Assembly: GCA_951812925.1 (NCBI GenBank)
Contig: OX638370.1
Location: 7,588,001-7,652,000, forward strand
DNA length: 64,000 bases
Source: Calliopum simillimum
Lineage: Eukaryota; Arthropoda; Insecta; Diptera; Lauxaniidae
Reading direction: 5' to 3'
Below, piece after piece: positions 11,182 to 23,075 of the stretch; position 1 is the stretch's first letter; each line of letters begins with the position of its first letter. The notes under the pieces are model-generated. The model did no database searches. It had not been told where the DNA came from and saw only the letters and a list, made by a program, of their open reading frames with translations. Position numbers and translations under genes: made by a program.

Positions 11182-12759
11182 TCAGACCTTTTCGATTTTC
11201 AAATATATGCCACCCAACGAACCACATATTGGATTGGCATTATCAATCTTAATCGGTACTTCAGTTTCCTTGGCTCTAGAAAATTTGAAGCATTGCAACA
11301 GTAGCGCCAAACCGATGCGAGTTTGCATTTGGCCGAAACGCATACCAATGCAATTGCGTGGTCCATCACCAAAAGCTAACGAAGTAACCGATTCACGAGA
11401 TTTCACACGTTCCGGCAAATAATGATCGGGATCAAATACATGCGGATTAGGATAAAATTCAGGATCGCGATGTACAGCTGTAGCGGGTATTATAACCATC
11501 GTACCCTTCTCGATAACATAGCCCGGTGCATCAGGAACTTGATAATCGGACTTGCAACGACGTTCCAAATGCGGCACAACCGTATAAAGGCGTAAAGTCT
11601 CTGCAGAAGAAAATATTTAGCATAATTAATGAGTTTCATAGTTTTATTTAGTTTTTTGCCATATACCTGATATCACCTGATCCATATACTGCATATCTTT
11701 CATACATTCATAGGTAAACTCTTGATTGTGCTTAGCGAGCACATCATTGATTTCTTTACGCAGTTTATCCTGTACATTCTGATGTAGCGCCAACTCGTAC
11801 AATGCAAATCCGCCAGTAGTTGATGAAGTCTCAAAGCCAGCTATATAGAAAACAAAAGCCTGTGCTGCCATCTCTTCCAGTGAATAACGCATATCATCCT
11901 TAGCCCTATCACTTTTGGTCCCATTTAGCAGCTCAATTAGCGTATCCATGAAGTCATTTCGTTTTATTTGATGCTTTTCTCTGTAAGCGATAGTATCACG
12001 TACGGCGTTCATGAAGAAAGTGGTGACATCAGTTGGAAATATAGTCAATCCCAGTTTTCTTGATAAATTGGGAAAAGCAGTACCAAAACCAAATTTAAAA
12101 CTTGATTCCTTAAGTTGGTCAAAAACTCGACGTCCTTTAAGACGAAACTCGGCATTTGGATCTTTCAAACTATGACAGTCGATGCCGAAAGCACATGTGC
12201 CAATCACATCTGTTGTATAGCGCGCAAAAAGCTCTTTTATCTCCACAGTCGCGCTCTCCTGCAACATTTCACCAAAAGTATCGGCAAACTCATGACCCAC
12301 CTTAACTACGGTGGGGAACATAAATTTCATTTTGCCAGATGTAAATGTTGGTGAGAGTTTATGACGTAGTGGCTTCCATTTTTTGTAGTCCAAATTGAAA
12401 AGATGCGCTGAAAGTGGATCGTCTTTTTCATTATAATACGAATTGCGATCGGCAAAGTTATTGAAATCCTTTATGAGCACATTTTTCATCAAATTCACAT
12501 CGGTAACAAATGCTGCTGGTTTTTGAAAGAAGAAAAATCCACAAAATGGTCCAGTTCCCTTGTATTTATTATATGTACGCTGATAAATATCTTGAAAATG
12601 ATATTTCTTCAAAAGACCTTGAAAGTTACCCCATATCAAGCTTGGTTCATCATGTGGTATGCCACGATTCTTCCAGTAGTTCTTATGCCGACGTATATAA
12701 TAGGTTGCTACGGTAGCAACAGCTACTAAGATGTAAAACAATGCAGTTGTTAGTTCCAT
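11182..12759 (-). CDS. CYP6-family cytochrome P450, two exons (11667-12759 and 11182-11600)
   Basis: Haem-thiolate monooxygenase that would oxidise small lipophilic substrates (xenobiotics or endogenous compounds) on the ER membrane with NADPH-P450 reductase. The two exons join across a 66-nt intron (donor GTATAT, acceptor CTGCAG) to give 503 residues, normal for CYP6. The N-terminus is a membrane anchor (residues 5-21) followed by basic residues and a proline-containing linker. The C-helix WKPLRHK matches WxxxR, the I-helix carries AGFETSS, and the K-helix ETLR is created exactly at the splice junction. A FDPDHYLPER segment follows, then the haem loop FGDGPRNCIGMRF with its cysteine ligand. 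All key motifs are intact, so it is probably functional. The start ATG at 12759 has a favourable context (TTTACAATGG). It sits antisense inside the long first Kank intron. The overall look is Cyp6a-like, but the subfamily cannot be fixed by eye. Confidence 0.95.
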
Positions 12760-12860
12760 TGTAAATTTAACAAATATATTGTGTTATGAGTAGAATATAG
12801 AACTTCTATTAAAATTGCATGAATTGCTTTAATTAAATGTCCAAGTTGGTTAGCTCGCCT

Positions 12861-12867
12861 TTTTATA
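12861..12867 (-). promoter_or_regulatory. TATA box of the P450 gene
   Basis: The minus strand reads TATAAAAAGGCG here, about 100 nt upstream of the P450 ATG. A start site ~30 nt downstream would leave a 5' UTR of about 70 nt, which is typical for insect CYP6 genes. No other TATA-like element lies closer to the ATG in the right orientation. Confidence 0.65.
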
Positions 12868-13144
12868 CTGAAATGAATTTTGCTTACTCATGAAGTTTCA
12901 GCAAAATTTATATCTAATGGATTTCATGTTATACACCCGAGAGATAATGTTGATAAAAATTCGTAAATTTAATGTATTTAAAACAACAAAAAAATTCCAC
13001 TTAATAAAATTCTGCAAAAAAATCAGAGCTGGCAGAACGCCATGAAGTTTTCTCCGGAAAAACAGAAAACTGGGTTTCTTTTTAAGTTCCAGGCAGTTTT
13101 GTATTTGGTAATTCCTAATGAAATTTTCCGCTGAAAATTTGGTA

Positions 13145-14180
13145 CTGAGTGAAGCTTAGGTGTGAGAAGGTTTGCATTAAGAGTGTGCAAAGAGCTGTTC
13201 GAGCGTAACGTCATTGTATCGAACCTAAAACAAGCAGATCAAGCGTTCGAGCAGCTCTTGTTGCATGTTGTTGCACAGGCTACTGTGAACGCAACGTTAC
13301 AGCCAACACATTGGTTTGCTTGTGTCATACAAGTTGAGTGCCCTTAGTTAGATAAAATGTTAAAGTAATTTTTTGTAAACGATGTTTCTGTTGAATATTT
13401 TATTATTATTTGCCACCTGGTTATTTTCAGAAATTTTGTTAAAATCATACTTTTTGTGACTAAATTAAAATTCTTGGTTTCAAAAACGATCAGACAAAAT
13501 TTTTTTGAATTGCATTTTTTAAAGTTTTTGAATTTTGAATAATAAACGAAAAATTAGGGTTGTCAGACCCAAGAGTTTTAATTTAGTCACAAAAAGTATG
13601 ATTTTAACAAAATTTCAGAAAATAACCCTAGAAAAATATGATAGATTTAAAAAAAGTTAATATTAGCGTTTTTAGACTAAAATTTATTTATTTATTTTTT
13701 AAATATATGGTTTAAGCAAAATTTACAATAAAAAAAAAAAACAGGTGGCAACCCTTAAGTCTTTGTAAAACTTTAAAAAAGCTTATCTAAGAATTCCTAA
13801 GCTATAAATTTGAATTAAGTCAAAGAAGAAAGCATGGTTTAAACAAAATTTCAGAAAATAATCAGGTGGCAACCCTTAAAATATATGTTAGGTTTTTTCA
13901 AAGAACGTTTCTGAAAGTAATTTCTGTTGCATTCCTAAACAAAAAATATTTCCTTTAGCAGTTCCTCTTGGTCAATCTGTCAATCCAGCCGTGGTTGTAT
14001 GTAACAAATTGGAATTGAGCGCTCGAACGATACATACTGTTCGAATGCGCGATCTGCTCGATGTGCTGATCGAACAGAAATTTCTGTTGAAATGGCTCGA
14101 ACTGCGAGTTGGTTCGAGTGAACTGCGTTCTTTGCACAGCCTTAGTTTTCATGCTATACACGAAGCTCACCCAAAGTCTT
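13145..14180. repeat. Inverted-repeat element with GTTCGAGC-type motifs
   Basis: The left part (TGAGTGAAGCTTAGGTGTGAGAA..., GTGCAAAGAGCTGTTCGAGCG) is loosely mirrored by the right part (TGCACAGCCTTAG..., GAAGCTCACCC). Both ends are rich in GTTCGA/TCGAAC words. Open frames at 13162, 13955 and 13991 are readings of these ends. The arms are divergent and I see no clear target duplication. Confidence 0.5.
13418..13629. repeat. Strong inverted repeat (hairpin) inside the above element
   Basis: GGTTATTTTCAGAAATTTTG with the following ~35 bases (to about 13475) reappears as its near-perfect reverse complement at 13575-13629. Arm length is about 55 bp with a ~100-bp spacer. The words GGTGGCAACCCTTA next to it recur at 13741, 13863, 15118 and 39485, which marks a dispersed family. 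Confidence 0.75.
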
Positions 14181-15164
14181 TATAGTCAAAACAAAGAGTA
14201 TCTAGTTATACTAGAAGGAAAACATCTATGGCGTACTATTTAAAAGCTTTAATTGATAGTTTTCTGGAACATTTGAAGGTTACCTGAATGCTTCATATTC
14301 TAAACGAAGAATGTTAATGGCGGACAATCAAAAAGTATTTAGGAAATGGAAATAACTTTCCAATGAAACATAAAATTTTTATAGTTGCTTGGCAGTAGGC
14401 GTAAAATAACGTTATTGTCCATACCTTCGAAACAATTGCAAATTTTGGGACGGTTTCTTCGGAATAGTCGTTGCAAATGAAAAAACAAAAACAGACAAAG
14501 TGACGTATGTTAGACACTTTGCTAACATTTTACATATGGTGTTTAGAAAAATTACTTATCTTTGAAGTATGATGATGAAATATTAACTTTTGATTAAATC
14601 AATTATCGTATAACCTACGCTAGTTTAAACATTAATGTAGAAAATTTCAATTTAATAATAGAGCTTTTTGACATTTTAAAAATTTTTCGAGTTTTGCTTT
14701 TAAAGCATTCACTTAATATTGTTCGTCTCTTTCAATATTTTTCCAAATTTGTTAAAGTTTCGCAATAGTAGCTATAGAATTATGTCATAATATTTTGCAT
14801 TTAATAAAAAAAAAAAGAGTGAAATGATATTTTCAAGGTAATTTTTTCATAGTCGAACTTAATTGACTATAGTTTCCCACAATTGTAAACCATTTTTATC
14901 GTATTGACTCTGTTTGAAAAACAAAAACAAAAAAATTTAATTAAAATGCTTATCACCAAGTGATACCTTGCTATGCAAACTCATTGAAGATTTTATTGGT
15001 AGAATCCAGTTTGGCTATAAACTACAGCGATCGGCGCTTAAATCTTAAAAAACTCATCGAACCGAAATTTGATTTAAGCAAAACTAACAAAAAAAAAAAA
15101 AAAAAAAAAACAAAAACCCGGGTGCAACCCTGAAAGTTTTTGTAAAATTTCAGAAAAGTCTATC
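14181..15164. other. Noncoding intronic DNA
   Basis: AT-rich with no gene recognised. The last ~150 bp (from 15000) carry a repeat tail (ACCGAAATTTGATTTAAGC, a poly(A) run, CCGGGTGCAACCCT) that recurs at 39350-39400. Confidence 0.5.
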
Positions 15165-16367
15165 CCCAGTGTGCCAGACGGTTCAAATATCCGCTTTTTT
15201 ATCCGTTACGGATCCGTTACTGATCCGTTGGCGGGAGAGACTCCCAAAAAAAAAAGCGATAGTTTAAAATAACCCAGTATGCCAAACGGACTCGTTTCGG
15301 ATCCGTAACGGGTTCATATTTTCGTTATTTTTGTCCGTTACGGAATCCGTTACGTATCCGTTACTGATCCGTTTGCGGGAAGGATTCCTAAAAAAAAAAC
15401 GAATCGTTTTTTCTACTTTTATGGATCCGTTTCGAACCTGTAACGTACATCAAAAACTAATTCAAAACGGATTCGCTTTTAATAATGTTAATGCTGCTTA
15501 TAAAAAAGAAAGAAAAAAGGGTGAAGCCCTTATTTTTAATTAAAAAAAAACAAAATAACAAAAAAAAAAAAAAATTACTAGCCCGGCCGGGAGGCGAACC
15601 CATGCTCCCGGGGTTCTACTCTTTCATACACGAGACGTTAGACAACTAGGCTATTGAGCGATATAATGTTGATTTATCTGATGTAGACTTATTTGATGAA
15701 GAGTTTAAAATTTGTATATTAAACAAATTTCTGTTGTTTTTTTATAAGTATTCTGTGTTCTGTGTTATATAGTCAAATTTGGAATCAAAAACATTTCTTC
15801 AAACAGAGTTTGAAAAGTTTACAAAAAATCATACGCAATAAAATAAAAAGATAAAAAAAACAAATCAAAAATATTTTGTTTTATAATCATAAAAATTAAT
15901 TAAAGCAATTCCGTTTTGAGTTCGTATTTGAAGTATTTACGGATTCGAAACGGATTTGCCCAGGTTCGAATCCTACCACAGGTGGATTTTTACCCTTTAT
16001 TTTTCTTCCTTTTATTTCTTTTTATTATTTTTTAATTGTTAATAAGCGCATCAAAACGGTTTTTTTCTGTAAATATACAGCATTAACATATTTAAAAGCA
16101 AATCCGTTTTGAATTCGTTTTTACATACGTTTCGGATTCAAAACGGGCCCGCACTGCGGAATTACCCGGGTTCGAATTCTACCATAGGCGGATCGATAAT
16201 TTTTTTCTTTTAATTTATTTTTTTATCTAAACGAAGCGTTTTGAGTTCGTTTTTGATGTACGTTATGGGTTCGAAATGGATCCGTTACCGCGGATTACGT
16301 TTTGTATACCTTTATGAACTCGTAACGGGTTCGAAACGGATCCTTATCCGTTTTTGTGCACATTGGG
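15165..16367. repeat. ~1.2-kb non-autonomous element with CCCAGTGTGCC ends and GGATCCGTTAC subrepeats
   Basis: The left end CCCAGTGTGCCAGACGGTTC and right end GTGCACATTGGG form imperfect terminal inverted repeats. The interior is packed with GGATCCGTTAC-type words in both orientations, and a second nested start (CCCAGTATGCCAAACGG) lies near 15284. A compact relative with the same ends sits at 54381-54569. tRNA B-box-like words lie inside at about 15965 and 16170, and a tRNA-like block lies at 15579-15663. I do not see a coding region that could supply a transposase. Confidence 0.7.
15579..15663 (-). other. tRNA-like sequence (pseudo-tRNA or SINE head)
   Basis: Read on the minus strand, TAGCCTAGTTGTCTAAC resembles an internal A box and GGGTTCGCCTCCC a B box, about 45 nt apart. 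This is the arrangement of a RNA polymerase III promoter. The stems do not close into a convincing cloverleaf by eye, so I do not call a functional tRNA. Confidence 0.4.
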
Positions 16368-16489
16368 AAGGGACCAACCCCTATGTATGTAAGTCAATTC
16401 TATATAAAAAAATTTTTTCGAAGAGTAACACAGAAAAATAGTAGCTGAAATATATATGCAAAGAATTTCCCATAAGTTTTTTTTTTTTA

Positions 16490-17760
16490 GAAAATACGTA
16501 ATATGCGAAAAGGGTAAGTAAAGTGTACTAAGAAGCGGTTAAGGACAGGACGGAGAATGACTTTTTAACACTTATATTATATGTAATTTCATAATAAAAT
16601 ATTAAAAATTACACAGGCCTGCAAATTCGACACTTTTTTTCCTCTCTTGATTTTTGAAGCTAATTATGGTGGTTTGGGATCTCTTTATCACGAATCTGAA
16701 CTTGGTTTCTTTCCATCACGTCAGAATTTTGAGAAATTCCAGTTTTCATAACCTCAGAACTAATGGAAAATCGTGTATTTTTCACTGTTATTTTAAATTT
16801 TCTCAAAATTCGGACGTTATAGACCAATTCTGTAAACGGATTTGGGCTCAGCATCAAAAAATACGTTAAAAATCACTCTCGTAATTGTAAGAGGGGTACC
16901 CTTGTTTGTCTGTGCAGCATTTGAAAACTTATTAATTCAATCGTTTGTGCTTACGACCTCTTCAATATCACGCCTAAAATACTCAACATATTTAAACCAT
17001 TCTTGCACCATATATATTTTTGGCGCTCCCCGTACAGTCAAGATAAATGTTATGCATAATATTCATCCAGATATCAAGCTTCATAATGCAGGTCAAGTAT
17101 GTAGACATGCGTTTTTTTTGCTTTTGGTGTGTTTTTTTTGCATACTGAGGGCATTGTACTTTCATTCGATTACCCCCATTGTCAAGACAAATCTGTCGGA
17201 ATATCAGGCGGATGTATGCTGTTAATATGGTTTCAATATACTTACTGGTATAGGCGTAGGAGCGACTCAAATAAAATTTTCAATTATTTTGAGTTTTTTT
17301 TTGTATGAGGGGTACGACACCCCCTTGTCCAATCGATCCCATATTTTTTATAAATGTGTTGGAGCACCAAAAAAACATCTGGTGCAAATATGGTTTTGAT
17401 ACTTTCAGTAGTATAGGCGTGGTGGTCCTGAATATACAAAAAAGGCACTTAAGTAAAACTTAAATCACTGAAAATTGTGACGTGCTGGAATTTTTTCACT
17501 ATTTTTCTCGTAATCAGCACACTTAAATCTATAGAAATCGCATTTTAAAACTTAGAGAGGAAAACCCATGCAAGACTGTGTTATTTTTTTTCCAAGCAAT
17601 TCGTATAGAAGCTCTGTTTTAGTAACTATCTGTTTTAATAAGTTAAAATATCAAATATTAAATTTAAACATGGTTTTGAGCCCCGGGACATATTTTTCGG
17701 AGAATCACCGATGTATAAAAGGCCAAAAATATCCAAATAACGTAATATCTCATATTGCTA
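16490..17760. repeat. Dispersed repeat split by a ~0.95-kb insertion
   Basis: The segments 16490-16615 (AGAAGCGGTTAAGGACAGGA..., GGAGAATGACTTTTTAACAC) and 17570-17710 (CAATTCGTATAGAAGCTCTG..., AACATGGTTTTGAGCCCCGG) are adjacent in a second copy at 41370-41640. The intervening ~16616-17567 is therefore extra here. That insert contains 'GAGGGGTACGACACCCCC' and 'GTATAGGCGTGG' phrases typical of another dispersed family. Confidence 0.65.
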
Positions 17761-18926
17761 TGCTTGACATAAAGTAGGTATATACACAAATAAAATTACA
17801 TCAAATTATTGCCAGTGAATGCATTACGCATGCAGTCATAAAGGTCTTCTGAGGTAATAAAATCTCATCTAATTATTCATTTTATTTTCTTAAAAACCAA
17901 TTAAAATTATTAAAATACATAATTTTTGTCACAAAGAAATTAAAATTTTTATGAGGCGACATTCAAGAAAACATAAAAAAAAAAATGTAGAATGAAGTAT
18001 GAGGAGCTTAAAAATATAGTACTTAAGACTTATATTTTTTTTTTTAAATTCCACTTGTCTTGGCGCATTCATTCATTCCGTTCACTGCTTCATGCTGAAA
18101 AAACCGCATGCAGTCTGAAGAACGTGCGTTGCATTTTTAATTAGCCGCCACTGTTGAAAGGCGTCAGCACCGATAGTGACGCTATGTTGCCGAAAGCTTT
18201 GTTTTTTCGTTTTAACGGTTTGCAGCAGCTGTTGACCATATGTGTGTGGTGTGCTGCGTACGGTTAAGTTCAGTTAATTTGGCTTTTAGCTGGCGTTTTA
18301 ACCAGTTTTTATTTGAATTTTTTGTGTTTTTTTTTTTTTTGAAATTTTGATTTCTTGTAGCAATTTGCAATTTAGAGAAAAAAATCGATTTCATTCATGC
18401 ACGCATGCGCCCACAGATTTAATTGGTTTGTATCGTCGTCGTCGTAGATTGTTGAGTAGTTCGTATGCATATTAATATGGAAAACATTTGTTGCTGCTGT
18501 TGTTGTTGTTGTTGCTCAATTTTAATTTTTATTGATTATGTCCGCCACCTACATAATTTAGTTATAACCAGCGATCTTGTTTTGAGTTATCCACTATTTC
18601 TGGCTTGATTGGTTTGGTGTGGTTAGCATGTGCTCTTGTTTTGGTTTTTTTTTTTTCATTTTTGGCTTTAGTGATACTTGGTCAGTTTTGTTTTGAGCCA
18701 AAGTTTTTAATTTTAGGTTTTATTGATTGATGAGTTGATTTAGAAATTATTTTGTTTAAACTTCTTTAGTATTTAGCGTTCAGGTGAAAATGTTTAGAAG
18801 TTTCTTTCTGAAACATATTGTTAATGTGGCTTATCTTCTAGCAGACACTTAGATCTTTGAAATATTTTGCAAGGAGCAGCTTTATGACAGAAATATGAAG
18901 CTATATGACTCTGATATTAATTATAT
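17761..18926. other. Noncoding stretch with CG-richer core and trinucleotide runs
   Basis: Between about 18060 and 18270 the base composition is less AT-rich than its surroundings (GCCGCCACTG..., GGCGTCAGCACCG). An initiator-like TTCAGTT lies near 18271, CGTCGTCGTCGTAG near 18435 and a (GTT)n/(GCT)n run at 18490-18515. It could be a regulatory element or untranslated exon, but I see no convincing splice pair or open frame. Confidence 0.35.
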
Positions 18927-19622
18927 AGGCACGCGAATTAAAACAATGGAATAAACTTTTAACTAGACATATGTATGTAATATTACGTACTTTTCGACGC
19001 TGAATCCAAATTCGAGGTCAGAATTCTTCAAATATTTACGGAATTTTAAGATATCTTTGCTTAAAGTTGCAGAAAGCGCTATTTTCAGGCTTATGACACA
19101 GTTTCAGGAAAAGGTGTGGTTCCAATTTTTCAATGGTATCGAATGCCCATAATCTTTCTTATCTTAAACTTTAACCTTTAAACTTTTTCGATTGAACTCT
19201 TACTTTCCGAGATATAGCCTTTTGAAGTGAATGCATCTCAACCCCATTACATGGCAGTTATACATATTTGTAGCGGAAAGCCGATTTATGGCCAAAAAAA
19301 CACTTTAAAACCTTATGCCTTTACTTTAAATTTATTTTAGTTTGGAAAGTAAGAGTTTAATTAGGAAAGTTTGTGGTTATAGTTTGATAAGAAAGATTAT
19401 GGCTACTCGGTGCCATGGAAGAAATGAAATTACACATTTCCCTGCAACTATGCCATAAGCCTGAAATTAGCGCTTTCTGCAACTTCAAGCAAGGATATCT
19501 CTAAATTCTGCAAGTATATGAGCAATTCTGGCCTCAAAATCGGATTCACCGCCAAAAAATTACGTAAGAGTACATATGTTTAGTCAAAAGTTTATTCCAT
19601 TTTTTAATTATATCTGCCTGTT
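18927..19622. repeat. Foldback element, ~0.7 kb
   Basis: The left arm (GAATTAAAACAATGGAATAA, then TTGCAGAAAGCGCTATTTTC, then CATAATCTTTCTTATC) is matched in reverse complement by the right arm ending near 19622 (GATAAGAAAGATTATGG, AATTAGCGCTTTCTGCAAC, TTTATTCCATTTTTTAATT). Arms are ~300 bp with a short centre. No coding capacity. Confidence 0.8.
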
Positions 19623-20536
19623 TTATGGAATACGGAATTTTTTCATAGGGGTATAGAATGAACTTTGAAGAAAACTATTATTTTATTTTGTATTTTCGTA
19701 GTTGGTAACAAGCCCCTAAAGGGCTAACCTCCTGGACCGATTTTTATAAAAATTTAAAAATGTTTAAACTAGAGGCCTGCACAAGACATCTTGAAATATA
19801 GTGAAGTTTTTTTGCTCGCGTATTTTACACAGGGTTGACCCGCCGGTGGCCAAGGGTTCGGTTACAAAAATTTATTTGATTTAGAGACCACTCTTATTTT
19901 AATTAAATAAAAGTTGTGATTTCAAGTTTAAATATTTAATTTAATAATTTTTCTTTATTTAAACTAGAGTTCGCCTTGTGGTCGAAATTCGACCATTTCG
20001 ATTTGACCACAAAATAAAGACAAAAGTTTTTATACCCGTCTTTGGTCGATAAAACACAAAAAGCTTTTAATATTCTTCCTTAGGGTTCGGGTTATCTGCA
20101 TCGGTGCAGCAGCTTAGTTGCAATATCGTGCGTTCCAATTAGAGGCGTGTGACTCCTACTAAAGAGCGAACAGTTTTTGAAATCTTTCTGTACCAAATTT
20201 CATAAAAATCGTATGCAGTAGCTTCGCCGTGAGAGCGTTTTTTCCATTTAGGGGCATGGCACCGCCCACTTTAAAAAAATATAGTCCTATGCACTGCTCC
20301 TACTCACAACCTTTCCAACAAAAAAAAAATCAAGCAAATTGGTTGAGATTTAGGTATAGAAATAGGGACTGAACCGATTTCGTTTGCCTATTTATATATA
20401 GATAAATAAATATATCCTTTTATATCCCTTCCTAGTTCCGACCAAAAGTTATACGTGACGTCAGTTGCTGATACTCCTTCTTGTTAACGTTTCCTTATCT
20501 CATAGCGTAGTACTTGCATTCCTGATTTCTTTTGAC
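19623..20536. other. Noncoding stretch with old dispersed-repeat text
   Basis: Phrases such as 'CCTCCTGGACCGATTTTTAT', 'GGGCATGGCACCGCCCACTTT' and a TATACCCGTC/ATATATAGATAAAT tail are the style of old dispersed fly repeats. No gene or clear element boundaries are visible. Confidence 0.45.
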
Positions 20537-21027
20537 TACACTCAAAAAAATATGACGGTAAAAACAACAAATTTAACAGTAAAAACAATTGTAAAAACAG
20601 TCAAAAAGACTCCCATTACATTTACAGTCATTTTAACTGGAAATTGTAGGTCATTTTTTTTTTTACTGTCTTTTACAATTTATTGCAACCGACAGTCAAA
20701 AATTACAGTCAAATGACAAAAACTGTTTTTTATCAAATGACTGTAAATCGCAGTTATTTAAATGGTTTTACAGTCAAAAATTCAATTACTGTTTTTTCTA
20801 GATTAACTGTAATTTACAGTTATTTTAATTGTTTTAAAGTCAAAATTAAATAACGAATTTTTTTTTTTTTTTTTTTATTTATTGATTTATTCATCTAGTG
20901 CAGCTTACATTTTATAAAAATTTATTGAAAATACAGTAGTTTGTGTAGTTTATATTTAAAGGAAAAATTTTACTTTAGCGACTGTTGTTTTTTTGTTGTT
21001 CCCAAATAGGGCTCTAGAAATTAATTA

Positions 21028-22010
21028 CAACAACAACAACAAAAAGTTCGGGTCGAACCTACTTTCGGAGATATTGCCATCGTAAGATCGGGCTATATCT
21101 TTAATAAAAATCAGTATAAGTTGGGAACCCCTGGATGGATTTTGAAAATATTGATGTTATATGAAATGTATTTTACCGGACTTTATAATTGCTCTACAAA
21201 ATTTTCCAATTTGAGTGACAGTTCTCGAGATATGAGAATTTTTCAAAAATTCACCCCATTTTTTTCCCAAAAAATCGTTATTTTTCCATCTTTAATAAAT
21301 TTCTATAGAAAAAACAAAAATGACCCAAATCAATTTTCTTGAAATTAGGAACTTTTAACAACAACAATGCCAGAACAGACAACAAATACAACAACTTTAC
21401 TACTACTTAAACAACAGTAATTTTAAATAAGAGTAGGGGTAAATGGAGGGCCTACGGCCGCAGCTCAGAATTTAAAACTCCCAAAAATCCAACACTGGCT
21501 TTGCGGTGGCCTTCGGCCGAGGATCAGTCCATCGTATATCCAATACATAGTTTGGTAGCCAAATTGAGTTGTTGTTGTTCTGGCATTCTTGTTAAAAGTT
21601 CCTAGTTTCAAGGAAATTATTTGGTCTATTTTTGCTTTTTTCTATAGAAATTTATTAATGATGCAATTTCAGATACATGTTGCATATCAAATGAAAGGAA
21701 ATAAATTGGGCTTTCTAATTTAGTTATAAAAGTTATAGGTTAATAATACATTTTTTGGGAAAAATAAGGTTTTTTTGGGAAAAAAAATGGGGTGAATTTT
21801 TGAAAAATTGTCCTATCTCGAAAACTATGACTCAAATTGAAAAATTTTTTGAAGCAATTACAAAGTCCGATAAAATACCTTTAATATGACATCAATATTT
21901 TTAAAATGCATTCAGGGGTTCCCAACTTATACCGTTTTTTATAAAAGATATATCCAGATCTTCCGATGGCTATATCTCCGAAAGTAGACCCGTTCAGACA
22001 TTTTTGATTG
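21028..22010. repeat. Foldback element, ~1 kb
   Basis: The left arm 21045-21390 (CTACTTTCGGAGATATTGCC, AAGTTGGGAACCCCTGGATG, AAAAATTCACCCCATTTTTT, GGAACTTTTAACAACAACAA) reappears as reverse complement at 21555-22000 (TTGTTGTTCTGGC, AAAATGGGGTGAATTTTTGA, CAGGGGTTCCCAACTTATAC, ATATCTCCGAAAGTAGACC). The spacer includes CTACGGCCGCAG and CTTCGGCCGAGG words. The frame at 21121 is part of an arm, not a gene. Confidence 0.85.
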
Positions 22011-22174
22011 CATAGTCTTTCTTAGAATTAAAAACTTAACAAACCAAACTAGGTTTAAAAAAAAAATATTAACAGTCGCTAATCTAACGTTAAGCAAAAA
22101 CAAATTCTATCAAATTAAACATCGCCTATAATGAGTTGTGTTACGCACACAGCCAACATTTGAAAAACACACAG

Positions 22175-23075
22175 CAACCAACCTATATTTTGTGAAGAAA
22201 TGTGTACCAGGATGTCCCTCCGTATTCGGTAGGCATTGTACTTTAAACTTAGCCAAGTCTTTGTGAGAATGTTCCTTATACCAGATGAATGCAGGTTCTT
22301 GTGCGCTTTTCAGTAAAATATCTATTTTTGGAAAAAAAAGAAACCAAATTAGATTATTCCACATAACAAATCACATATTTTATACTTACTCTTCACCCTC
22401 GCCCATTTTTGGTGTCGCTTCAATAGATATTCTGTATTTAGTATTTGGTTTTAAGCCGTCCATTTTCATTGCCGTTCTATTGGGATCGGTAATGTGTGGC
22501 TCGTATTCACGTCGCTCACCCACAAAGGTGCTTTTAACCTCTTCGAAATAAATTTTATTACCAGTGAGTTTGCCATTATGGTTTCTTCCGTGTTAATCAA
22601 AAAGTCGGTGAACCTTACGTGTATCAAAATCAATTACGGCGCTGGGTGGGCCATTGAAACGTCCATTATAGACAAGCACACGCGCGAAATTCTTAGAATC
22701 GGACTTAAATTGTGTTACTAATATTTGACTGCTTCTCTCTCCTGTTCAGTCCACTTTTGAATTTTATAACCCTTGAAATGACCACGCACAGATTCTACAC
22801 TGACGGGATTTCAACCGAGTACGGCTGAAGTTGCGCTCGTATTTTGAATCATTGTAAAGTTGGTCGGAGTTTCTAGGGATCTTGCATGAAAAACAATAAA
22901 AACAATTTCAATATTTTCACTTTTTTGGAATTCTGTACATTGTTAATCAAACTTACGATCTTCTCCGGAATAGCCGAAAATTTCTTCTGCGTCCACTTTG
23001 GATTCACTACTTTAATCAAAGTTTCAGTATAAACAAGGGTGCGTTCACTTTGCCGAATTTTTAGCGACTTTGTTA
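22175..23075 (-). pseudogene. Nrg: Neuroglian fibronectin type III fragment, broken, introns retained
   Basis: Minus-strand pieces read like the late fibronectin type III region of the L1-type adhesion protein Neuroglian. Exon A (~22957-23075) reads LIKVV and GYSGED before a GTAAGT donor. Exon B (22390-22872) reads PTNFTMIQNTSATSAV, VRGHFKGYKIQKWTE, NFARVLVYNGRFNGPPSAV, VGERREYEPHITDP and GLKPNTKYRIS before another donor. Exon C (~22175-22321) reads LAKFKVQCLP and TEGHPGTHFFTKYR. It is dead: an in-frame stop follows VLG, another follows QEREAVKY, a stretch of the next FN3 domain is missing after FDT, and exons A and C are frameshifted. Retained splice sites mean it was copied as DNA, not through mRNA. 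It lies inside the 20539-24825 TIR region. The family assignment is from memory of the insect protein and is strong. Confidence 0.82.

Noticed and set aside
11182..12759. P450 split into two frames as a frameshifted pseudogene
   Set aside because: The gap has a donor and acceptor, and the join restores the ETLR motif exactly, so it is a 66-nt intron.
15579..15663. Functional tRNA gene
   Set aside because: A and B boxes are recognisable but the stems do not close and the copy is embedded in a repeat.
22285..22551. Plus-strand 88-codon frame
   Set aside because: It is antisense to the Neuroglian fragment, which explains its length.
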